NCBI GenBank assembly: GCA_022702705.1
Contig: CM040427.1
Location: 70,096,783-70,160,782, forward strand
DNA: 64,000 nt
From: Papilionanthe hookeriana x Papilionanthe teres
Taxonomy: Eukaryota > Streptophyta > Magnoliopsida > Asparagales > Orchidaceae
Reading direction: 5' to 3'
Shown: in pieces, positions 26,199 through 35,800 of the stretch
How positions within the stretch are numbered: the stretch's first letter is position 1
How the letters are laid out: every line of letters starts with the position of its first letter
Notes under the pieces: model-generated
Database searches by the model: none
What the model was told of the DNA's origin: nothing
The model's input: only the letters and a program-made list of their open reading frames with translations
Made by a program: the position numbers and the translations under genes

Positions 26199-27107
26199 TG
26201 ATGCGGGGCTTCCTCTGCTTGGACGCGGTAGCGGATTCCCGCATTGTCAGGGGTCCCAGGGAGACGGGAAAACAAATAGCCGGCTGGTAAGATCGGTTCA
26301 GAGAGCCCGGTTCAGCCATCCAATGGGGCGAGCGGCATCAGGCGGACCAGGTGGTTTGTCCTTTCGCGTCTCTCACCCTAATCGAGCGGGATTTGGGGGA
26401 GAAACAACATTGGTGTCTTTCCTTTTCTCCCACTCAACTCGAGCGTTACTGGCCACCGCCTCCTCTTTCCTTTCCCCTCTTCTTTCTTTTCTTGTTTCTC
26501 TCCTAGTTCGGGCTATATTTATGCTGTTTTGCTAAGAGTCTAGGAAGTTTTTGCTGTGTTGATTTCAGACTCTTGTGAGGAGTCCTTTTTTCCTTTGTGG
26601 GCTATATCCGAGGAGATAGTGGTGCTCCGACTGTATCCTAATTCGAGGTGGTGATTGTATCTCCTCTTTTATTTTCCCTGCCTCTTCTCCTATACTTATC
26701 TTGGCCATCGGCCACCCCAAACAACTTCCTCGCATGTAGTCTAGCCTTCCCCGCTTGCTATCCAGCTTGCCCTCTTGTCGTTCAGCCTTCCCCGCTTGCT
26801 GTCCAGCCTTCTGTTCAGCCTTCCCCGCTTGCTCTCCGGCCTTCCCTTTTGTTGTCCTGCCTTCCCCGTTTGTTATCCAGCCTTCCCGATCGTTGTCCAG
26901 CCTTCCGCTCGCTTTTCAGCCTTCCCGCTTGCTATCCAAACCATTCTGATCCACCTATCTGATCTCTACTGTTCTTGGAATACACACTTGAGGTGTCCGT
27001 TTCGTTTTGTGTTTTGATGATGTTATTTCTAGTTTGTGTGTGTTTTGACCATCGTTTCCTATTAATAAAAGTTTCTTTTGTGGTTTGGGTTTTTTCTTCC
27101 AGTATCA
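26199..27107 (+). repeat. 5' LTR of the nested retroelement
   Basis: Begins TGATGCGGGG and ends TATCA, two bases before a canonical primer-binding site. The alternative start TGTTTGATG at 26195 is possible. It contains attaataaaag near its 3' end, resembling a polyadenylation signal region. The GC-rich first 200 bp match 31433-31640 closely (catccaatggggcgagcgg is identical in both). Confidence 0.75.
26735..26945 (+). repeat. Tandem repeat inside the LTR, core GCCTTCCCCGCTTGCTRTCCA
   Basis: About nine diverged units of roughly 20-25 bp with the core agccttccc.gcttgctgtcc lie here. The second LTR has the same tract at 31965-32130. Open frames rich in Leu, Ser and Pro across it are repeat artefacts. 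Confidence 0.8.
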
Positions 27108-27109
27108 TT

Positions 27110-27121
27110 TGGTATCAGAGC
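27110..27121 (+). other. LTR retrotransposon primer-binding site
   Basis: TGGTATCAGAGC is the usual plant primer-binding sequence complementary to the 3' end of initiator methionine tRNA. It starts two bases after the LTR's terminal CA. Confidence 0.9.
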
Positions 27122-27214
27122 TAGCCCACCCTTGCCCTATCCTAGTGTCCCTAGAATCCACCTCTACCCAAGCCACATCCACCAAAATTTTTTTCTCTTA
27201 TTTCTAAACCTTAG

Positions 27215-27940
27215 CCATGCCACTAATAAGATACATGCCTAATCCTTCCTAAGAAGAGATACAGCAAGAGATCCGCCAACTTCAGCGAAGTCTCGCGTAC
27301 ATTGAGAATGAAAGTCAATGGGAGGCTACCATCTACCATGATCTGAAAGGTTGGAGGGAACTAGAAGATATGAATATGAAGCGGGAAACACAGCGCTAAT
27401 TCTTACCAACTTCCTATAGCCAAAAGTTGCAAACTCTAGATTGCGAAGTGAAAAGACCGCAACACCAAGCGACCCCCCTTGCTACTATCCAGCAAAATCA
27501 ACCTGCAAGTCTTTCATAGCCAAAAAGTGCTACAAGTGCCACAGATTCGGACATTTGGAAGCAGTATGCACAACAGGGGAGTGATCCACTTCACTGACCA
27601 GGGCATCATCAAAAAGTTGGGTAAAAACCCTGTATACCAGCTTCCAGTTGAAGAGATGAACGGTGACCAGAAAGAAGATATCGACTTCAGAGAGATTCTC
27701 ATTTTTCGAACAACTAGGAAGAGACAAAACCAGCTCCAGTGGACCCCGAGATAAAAATTCCAGCTAAGATTGAACATATTCATATTCATCCTCCTATACT
27801 TGGGATGGGCGCCTTTACTCCTTTTGAAAATCTTCAATCAATGTTTGCAATTCCAGCCCACCATTGGCAGGAGCAGCAGGTAGTTCAAGAAGTTTCTCAA
27901 GTTCCAAATCAAGACAAATAACATCAGTCGCAACTGGAAC
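27215..27940 (+). pseudogene. Retroelement gag remnant with CCHC zinc knuckle
   Basis: After the primer-binding site comes a broken frame beginning near 27217 (MPLIRYMPNPS then a stop) with charged helical stretches (RQLQRSLAYIENES-like, about 27270-27310). At about 27520-27570 the sequence reads KKCYKCHRFGHLEAVC, a complete CX2CX4HX4C nucleocapsid knuckle. Frames are interrupted by stops at least twice. No protease, reverse transcriptase or integrase follows. The region is cut at 27943 by the inserted element. Confidence 0.7.
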
Positions 27941-28192
27941 ATAGGCTTTGTTTGGAGCCGCTTTTTTCACGCGGCGCGGCCTCAAACTACGATATTCCAT
28001 CGTTTGGCTCCCGGCTTCGCGGTCGAAGGAAGTGAAAGCGGGCGGAAAGCCGGCCGCGGGATCGACTCTGCGGCCTCAGCTTTGCCTTGCTAAATATTCC
28101 AAAATGCCCATGTTTTTGGCGCAAAGAAACATACCCTTTGTATCTACCGATTGAGGATGGAGAAAAATGTGAGCTGCGGTGGTGCTAGATCC

Positions 28193-28690
28193 ATGGCAAA
28201 TCTCCGCTTATTCATTCTTGCTCTGACGCCTCTCTCCTATGCTCTTTGCTTTGACATGCAATCGGGTCAAACCAAGTGCATTTCCGAAGACATCAAGTTT
28301 AACTCCATGGTTGTTTGGCAAGTACTCAGTCATCAATCCATTCGAGAACCAGCCCCTCCCGGAGTTCGACAAGATCACCGTCAGCGTATCCATTCCCAGT
28401 CAATCCACTGATGTTTCTTCCATTTCCTCCGGAAAACTTAATCCGCGTAACTTTGTCTCTTCCATTTTGTTTCGATTCAGGTTAGTTCTCCATACGGGAG
28501 CAGTATACACCACGCCGTTGATTCTGGTAATTTCACTTTCACATCGTCAGAAGCCGGCGACTATCTAGCCTGCTTCTAGACCTCTGATCATAAGCCGCCA
28601 GCTACCATAACCATCGAGTTTGATTGGAGAACTGGGGTGGCTGCGAAGGTCTGGACATATGTCGCCGAAAAAGGCCAGATTTATGTGAGC
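28193..28690 (+). pseudogene. Captured fragment of a p24/emp24 (TMED) cargo-receptor gene
   Basis: The frame opens with a signal-peptide-like MANLRLFILALTPLSYALC followed by FDMQSGQTKCISEDIK, the N-terminus of plant p24 proteins. After a one-base shift at a T-run near 28314 it continues GKYSVINP and PLPEFDKITVS. An intron with intact borders (about 28387-28472, GTATCC to TTCAG) follows, then VSSPYGSS, SGNFTFTSSEAGDYLACF, a TAG where Trp is expected, then DHKPPATITIEFDWRTGVAA to about 28690, where a GTGAGC donor appears. The coiled-coil and membrane segment of p24 proteins are missing. Family proteins act in ER-Golgi vesicle cargo selection; this copy cannot encode one. Confidence 0.85.
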
Positions 28691-30149
28691 ACCAAACTAC
28701 CTCCTGATTTGTTTGATTTGTTCTCTTTCAAATGAAATATTATGTTTTCAATTTTGTGGCATGTGCATTGATTTTTAAAAAGGGTAAATAGATGATCCAG
28801 GGCTTATTCACCAACTTTAGTTTGCTTGGAGATGTGGTTTGGCATTTGTCCAGTTGTTTGCACTAATAGGAGAATCAATTCTTTTTCTTGAAATTGAATC
28901 ACTTCACATTAGAAGATCTTTTGACAGAATATGTAATCAGATTTGGTTTGATCGTACCTTAATCTCCATCGGATTTGAGATCGTATGGCATAGGTTAAAT
29001 GCCTCCAATCCAAAGGCTAACACACTTGTGGAGGGTTAGGACATGCCTAGAACAGTTTCTGTTTTGCATGTAGATTGTTTTTTCCACTTGCTAACATGAA
29101 ACGCTGATACTTATATAACATCGTCATGTCATTATTTGATAAATTTTAGGACTCAATTTGTGGATACTTTATCAAACTGTAATAGATGACACATTTGGAC
29201 ATGTTTAAATTTTAAGTTTATGGCTGAATATTAATTTGGTCTGATCAATCTTCAAGGATTTTGTGAACTATGATTCCTGACTATACTTTTGTTATCAATT
29301 GTATTTAGCTGAATATGTGAAAGAATTTATAACAGGTGAGTGCTTCAAGTGTGGTAATTGGTGATTCCTGCTATTCTCCTTTTGTAATCTCTTGGTTTCT
29401 TCACTGTGGGTTTTCTCTATGTTTCATACTGTGATGTGTGTAAAAATTAAAACAAACAATATAGTAAACTACTTAATTTCTCTGAGTTCTTGTTTATTGT
29501 TTGCCCTTTTTCTTTGGGCTTTAATTCATTGCAATTGTGAATGGAATTTTTTATGAAAACTCTTCCTTGTTGGTGTACGATTTTCATTTAACATTGAAAG
29601 TTCTTGGCGGAAGAAGATAGAGTATGAAGTTTGAATTCCATATTTCGAAGGTTGTTGGCAATGCCACATGAGCACTTCTACTTAGTTTGCATATGTTTCT
29701 CTTGGTCAGAAGAGATGAGTTTTCTTCAAGTAGTGAATTTCTTTCATATTCAGTTTCTTCCAATGCCTGTTTTGGCTTTCACAGTTCCTGTTTATTATCA
29801 TCCAGATCTAGCTTCAGACTTTCATGCCCAGACAATAGCAGAGAGTTTTCTTCTTTCATTGAATTAAGTTTAAATTCCATAGCTTCCTAGGTTTGTTTGT
29901 GTTTTGATAGTTCTTGGTGATTATTTTGAAATACTAGCTTTAGATTTTCACATGCGGTCAAAAGCATAAATTTCTCTGTAATTGGAGATTGGCAGATTCA
30001 TTTCAGTGAATTGGAGATTGGCAGATTGAATTTTAGGGTCGAGATCACTGTAAATTTAATTAATATGATGCTTTGATTCACAATCTTAGTGAATTCATTT
30101 CAGATTCTATTGCTGTTAAGTCTTGTTTATGTTTGGACAATTTCTTGTT
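28691..30149. other. Interior of the Pack-type element, intron-like T-rich sequence
   Basis: No further p24 exon (coiled-coil or transmembrane part) was found. The T-rich composition suggests captured intron sequence or filler. Short open frames (for example about 29631-29867) have no recognised motif. Confidence 0.4.
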
Positions 30150-30285
30150 ATTAGCTTTCCTGTGGAGAGGAAGGAAGAAGATGGACAAGCTCTTTGTCTG
30201 CCTGGGCTCCCATGGACGTTGCTGGAAGCTCGACTGTACCTCAGCCAGATTGATTGGGGTTCCAAAACTAACATGGTTCGAGTAG
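30150..30285 (+). pseudogene. Possible captured ICE1 basic-region exon fragment
   Basis: gagaggaaggaagaagatgg then acaagctctttg gives RGRKKMDKLFVCLGS, which resembles the RRRKKLNDRLYMLRS basic-helix segment of ICE1/SCREAM with one residue missing. The similarity ends soon after. It lies 300 bp upstream of a clearer ICE1 exon in the same orientation, which supports the assignment. Confidence 0.45.
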
Positions 30286-30581
30286 GTTTCATCTTCCTCT
30301 GAATATTCTGCTTTGATTCTTTTGCTCCTCTTAATGCTGAGATTTGTTACAGGAAGAAAGTTGAGATTTCTTTCTTACAGTCAATAATTCTTTTATTCTT
30401 TAATTAATACTTGTAATAGGCAAAAAAAGAAAGTGGAATAAGATTAATATCATTCTTTGATTAACTTATTAAAAGAACATATCACTGATTTGATGTTAAA
30501 AATGCCATTTCTTATTTGAAGCAAAATATTTTCTTTTTTTCTATTCAGAGATATATGAAGAAATTTAACACTTTTGTAGAT

Positions 30582-30705
30582 GGCTGGATAAAGTTTCCAT
30601 TTTCGGCGATGCAATTGAGTATTTGAAAGAGCTTTTACAGAGAATCAATGACCTTCACAATGAACTCGAGTTGACCGATTCTTCTATGCCAGCTTCTAGC
30701 ACATC
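30582..30705 (+). pseudogene. Captured fragment of an ICE1/SCREAM-type bHLH gene
   Basis: After a TTTTGTAG acceptor the sequence starts ATGG, has a 4-base insertion (ctgg), and then reads KVSIFGDAIEYLKELLQ, RINDLHNELE and SSFHPLTP, the second helix and following linker of ICE1-like factors. The acceptor directly before the exon indicates DNA-level capture with introns. The frame shift and missing C-terminal ACT-like region make it nonfunctional as a transcription factor. In the family, ICE1 acts in cold response and stomatal development. Confidence 0.8.
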
Positions 30706-31432
30706 AAGCTTTCACCCCTTAACACCTTCACAACGAACTCGAGTCGATGCATTAGGATGAAATGAAAATTTTGAATTTGGATGATTAATACCTTGTATTT
30801 GAAGTTTTAAGTGTTTTATATGTAAAAGCGCAAAAAAAAAAAAAAAACAAAAAAAACAAAAAATTCCTCTAGTTTGAAATAGTAAAGATATGTAATTCAT
30901 TTATTTTATTTTATTTGTTGGGATGAATTGAGAGGATCTGGCAAATGTGGATGAATCTGATTATTTTCGAGTGTTTGTGTTTCATTTGTGATTTATTTCG
31001 TGCTCAAACTTGAAACTTGTATTGTTCAAAAATTTGTGATATTAGGTGTATCTGAACATTTGTTTCATTTTGAAAGGAATTTCTGCATCTGAAGTATAAA
31101 ATATGTGATTGTAACAGTTCTGTTTTAAACTACTATACTAAATAGGGGCAGAATGGTCATTCCTCCAGTAAATAGCCGCTCATATCGTTTTCACACGGCC
31201 GCACCAAACGTACACCTACTTTCCCACACCGCCTCCCCGCAATGAACTTTCTCGGCAAGCGCAGCTACAGCTGAAAAGCTGAGAATCTGCAGTTGCGCCA
31301 AACAGAGCCATAATCTTCTTAGATCTCATTCTCTGTATAACCATGAACTTTCTGCTACAGAGAATGTACTACGAGGAGCCTGAAGCTTCGACAAATAAAA
31401 ATGCAACTCCCTCCAACCTCAGAAGACTAACA

Positions 31433-32134
31433 CAGGGTTCCCCTATGTGGACGCGGGAGCAGGTTCCCGCATTGTCGCGGGTCTAGGGGAGTCGGGAAAA
31501 CAAACAGCTGGCTGAACCGGCTAGTAAGACCGGTCCAGGGAACCTGATTCAGCCATCCAATGGGGCGAGCGGCATCAGGCGGACCAGGCGACCTATTCTT
31601 TCGCGTATCCCACCCAAATCGAGCGGCATTTGGGGGAGAGGTAGCATTGGCGTCTTTCCTTTTGTGTCTCCCGCTCGGTTCGATCGTTACTGTCCGCCTC
31701 ATCCTTTTTCCATTCCCCTCTTCTTTCCTTTCATGTTTCCTGCCTAGTTAGGTCTATATCTATGCTGGTTTGCTAGGAGTCTTGGGAGATTTTGCTATTT
31801 GTTGACTTCAGATTCCCATGAGGAGTTATTTTTCCCTTTGTGGGTTGTATCTGTGGAGGTGGTGGTGCTCCGGCTTTATCATAACTCCAAGGTGATGATT
31901 TTATCTCTCATTTTATCTTCCCTACCTATTCTCCTCCACTTTCCTTAGCTGCCGGCCACCCCCAACAGCTTCGCCGCTTGCTTTCCGGCCTGCCCTCTTG
32001 GTCCAGCCTTCCCAACTTGCAGTCCAACCTGCCCTCTTGCGGTTCAGCCTTCCTGGCTTACTGTCCGGCCTTACCTCTTGCTGTCCTTCCTCGCTTGCTG
32101 TCCAGCCTGCCCTCTTGCTGTTCAGCCTTCCCAA
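31433..32134 (+). repeat. Second, 3'-truncated LTR
   Basis: It shares ggacgcgg, ttcccgcattgtc, gaaaacaaa, catccaatggggcgagcggc and the GCCTTCC tandem tract with 26199-26940, in the same order. It stops before the final part that in the first LTR carries the polyadenylation-like region and terminal CA. Divergence between the two is visible (many substitutions, several indels), so the insertion is old. Confidence 0.7.
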
Positions 32135-32815
32135 ACTGATTCAAGTGAAATTACTCAGGGAGATGATGGCCAGTCAATAAATCTGATGAACTATCATTTT
32201 CCAACTGGAGATTGGTACTTAAATCCAAGGTGATGCTACAGAGAAAACACTAAAAATCTAAAAGCCATGTATCGAATCCAAGGTATGTTATTACTATGCT
32301 ACGTCTACTCTATATTCTTTGATCCAATTTCAGATATGAAATTTAATAGCATATATATATAGTATTTCAGATCTGTATCCAACACCATAGCATTAAATTT
32401 ATATATACATGCTACACAAGCCACAGAACAATAATATGCAAATTATTTCAACCACAGAAATCTGCTTTAAAATAAGTCCAAAGTTCTTAAAATCTTCAAA
32501 AAAAAAAAATCAATCAAGTTTCTCAGAAATCTTAAATAATAAAAAATTAAAAGCATTAACAATGGAACCTTGAATAAAGTTATATTAATCACTGAATTAC
32601 AGAATTGTCTTTAAAAATAGTACAAAAATTTAAAAATCATAGAAAAATGATACCATTTGCACTAGTCTTCTATGAAGCCTTAAATAATACAACAAAAAGA
32701 AGGAATTTCATAACTCTCACCACCAAACTTCATACATAGGTAGTGGGGTGTACTTAAATCATAGACAATGAAGTCTAGTTTAGAAAACAACAACAAAACC
32801 TTCTTCCCTCTAATA
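32135..32815 (-). other. 3' flank of the RuvB-like 2 gene
   Basis: AT-rich sequence downstream of the RuvB-like 2 stop codon, presumably including its 3' UTR. No separate gene is recognised. Confidence 0.45.
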
Positions 32816-35800
32816 TCACAAATTCATGGCATCTTCATCATCAACCCCACCGGGGATTTCACTGAACAAATACTGGCTCTGATATTCCATTAAATATTGT
32901 GTCGATCTTTTCACATCGAGAAACAACGAATAAACTCGACTGATATCCTCCATCTCAACCACCTTTCCCTTTCGCTTCTGGCAGGCAAGAGCTGCAACTG
33001 TGATCAAATGGATTGCATATCTCAAAGATGTCTCCGTGCCAATCTTCGTCAACAACACTTTTGAGTCCTTAGACATTTCCACTTCTTCCTCGTCGCATCT
33101 AATTTCGATAATCTTATGAATCTCTTCTTTGGAGTATGGTTGGGTGGATATGATGAGGAGGCGATCGAGAAAATCGGTGGGTATTCCATGAGGCGAACGA
33201 TAATTTGTGCCGCGGATGGTTGTGATCCCTCGGTTCGTGGCGATGACGAGAATCGGAGCCATTTCGTTCTCCAATGCACGGTTGAGGAAGGAGAAGCATT
33301 CGATGTCGAGCATGTGGACCTCATCGATGAAGAGAACCCCAGGTACTATTTCGGCTTTCCCTTCTTCCCTCCATTCTGCAACTTTTGTATCAATTTGCTC
33401 TCTTACCTCAGCTCTGATTTCTCCAGTGTCTCCCGTGAAGAGTGCTAGGAAACCCTGTGTCCTAGAGATTTGATGTTGTCAGAATTATATTTATAGAAAA
33501 CATTGAAATTGAAGACTGAAACACAAGAAAAATTATAAAGTGCTAAGAAAACATACAAAAAAATGGTTGTAAAGAAAGCTCATTGTCTGTGTCCGATCAT
33601 GTTCAGCTTCATAACTATCTTGAGTTCAACCCTTTTTAAAGATTCGATATTTGAATATAAACAATGCCTTGTTCTATCATGTTTGGCTTTATAGTAGCTT
33701 GATTAAACATATATAAATAACAACATGTAAATCCTGTGACTTTCAAATAAACCTTAATTTTTTTTTAACAGCCTCTGTTTGGCTCAAGATAGGCAATTGT
33801 TAATGATCAACTTTCTATGTCCTTCTCTGGAATGCAGTGAGTGAGAATTCATTGGGTAAGGGATGAATATAAAATTATCCTGCCTTGGAATGTGCCTTCA
33901 TTGATTGGAGAGAGTGCCTTGGTACTTGGTCTATGAGAGGGAGATAAAATTCTTTAAAATTCTTTCTTTTTTACTATGAAGAGAGAAAGAAAAGTAAAAT
34001 TTTCATTTTTTCAAGAGAAATTCCATCCAGTACCATATAGAGGATAAAAAAAGAGAATGAATCTTACTAGTTTCATTCATAATCAATATACCACTAGCAT
34101 TAAACCGTTAAACAACCCTTATTTATAGAAACAGATTACAAGATAAACCACATTAATTTAATTTCAAATACCATCATCTTGGTTAAAATAAAGATAATAT
34201 TGCTAATGAAGTACTAGAATAATCTAGAATAATCTTTGCATGGCATCAAGGAACTACTGATATTTTAACTCACTAAATTTGCATCGAAGTCATGCACTAT
34301 TTTGTCTATTCATTATTGCTTCAAAAGTGTTATTAGCTGCACATCAGACATCACATAAATACTAGATTTATTTGGTTACAAGGAGTTCGTTCAAAATAGT
34401 ATAGCAGTATGAAAAGAAAGTAAAATTGATTAGCGTTGAAAATACAACAACAACAAAGCCTTAATCCCTCTAAGTGGGGTCGGCTACATGAATCCTTTTT
34501 CTCCATTGCGTCCTATTTAGTGTCAAATTTCCGTTTAATTCTAATAACTTAAGATCATTTTTTATGCAATAAGCCCAAGTTTTCCTAGGTCTACCTCTGC
34601 CTTTCTTAATATAAGTTGAATCTAAAACATCTACTCTCCTAATCGGATCATCAGGTGGTCGACGTTTAATGTGATCAAACCATCTAAGGCGACTCTCTCT
34701 AATTTCATCCGTCACTGGTGCAACACCAACGCTATTACGGATATATTCATTTCAAATATATACATATTAGCAAAACTTTCCAAGAGAGAGAGATTAGTGA
34801 GTGAGATACAAAGAAATTACTTCCTCGTTTCAGTTCCTAATTTACTGTTTCACTCTGGCTTGTAACTTGCATAAGTTCAAAATTTTCCCTTTATTTTTCT
34901 ATGTTACAGAGGTGAAGATTATGTAAGTAGCCAAAAACAATTTCAATATGACAGTTGAATAATCCGCTAGCCACTTCTGCAGAAACATCTATGAAATTAA
35001 AATGCTATATAGTAACAAACTCCTGCACAATCATCATAAGCTTGAGTAGCCATATAAGCATCATCCATTCATTCCTTGCTACATGAGACTCAAAACTGCA
35101 CAACTTTACTTGGTCGTTCCCTTTCTGTTACTCTTTCACAATTCTTTTTAGCTCTCCTAATGGTAGATTTTTTTTTGTTTTCCATTGTGTATTCAAAACG
35201 CATTAAAGTTTATTTTTTTCTTCCTTCTATTAAACAAGTGTTTTTCCTATCATATTAATATTGCATTTCACCTCTATTCTTCTCAGTTCTATGGGAATTA
35301 TATACCAACAGTGTCATTTTTCCACAAAAAATAATGCCTTTATTTCATGAAAAACATCCTATTCTATATTAATTTAATTATTCTCATTATAGTACATTAA
35401 AATTTATATGCGAGTTTCTAATAAGATCCTTTTACTCCTAGAGCATTTACAAATTCAAATCACCAGAACTTAGCTCTAGAAATTATGTCCTTATATTTTT
35501 CTATCTAAAACTCAAATATTTGAATCTAATACACAATAAAAAAACTTGCTCTTCCAATAATATTGAAAAGCAACTATCAATATTGTACTATTAAAATAAC
35601 ATATTATAGTCGAACTTGATTATTCTAATCCAAATTCCTTTTATTTAAAAGTTTTCTCAATTATTTCAACTTTTTAGTTGCTTCATACAGTTATCATATA
35701 TCAAAAATGTATACAAATAAAAAATACACAAAAACATCAATCAATATCCTTAATAAGCATGATATTAAGCGACGAATTATGATAACTTCCTCTCCTTAAG

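Larger units (their letters stand above)
27944..31309 (+). mobile_element. Pack-type TIR element carrying p24 and ICE1 gene fragments
   Basis: The ends GGCTTTGTTTGGAGC and (inverted) GGCTCTGTTTGGCGC match at 13 of 15 positions and are flanked by ATA at 27941-27943 and 31310-31312. The TIR resembles the PIF/Harbinger ends elsewhere in this window (GGTCCGTTTGGC). No transposase is inside. The 3,366-bp interior holds p24/emp24 exons with a retained intron (28193-28690) and fragments of an ICE1-type bHLH gene (30150-30705), both in the same orientation. This is the structure of a non-autonomous transposon that captured pieces of two host genes at DNA level. The superfamily call is an inference from TIR and TSD length. 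Confidence 0.7.
26199..32134 (+). mobile_element. Nested LTR retroelement remnant (LTR, PBS, gag, captured-gene element, truncated LTR)
   Basis: Two same-orientation LTR-like repeats at 26199-27107 and 31433-32134 flank an interior with a primer-binding site and a gag zinc knuckle, but no reverse transcriptase or integrase. Subtracting the inserted element at 27944-31309 leaves only about 960 bp between the LTRs, so the original was probably a short non-autonomous, gag-only retroelement. The second LTR lacks the last 170 bp or so of the first. No flanking target duplication was identified. Confidence 0.6.

Noticed and set aside
26648..27017. Leu/Ser/Pro-rich frames that look like hydrophobic proteins
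   Set aside because: They are the LTR-internal GCCTTCCC tandem repeat read in three frames.
32816..33461. A separate small AAA+ gene distinct from the exon at 47030-47817
   Set aside because: It starts at a splice acceptor, lacks Walker A and joins the distant exon in phase to reconstruct a complete RuvB-like 2, so it is the second exon.
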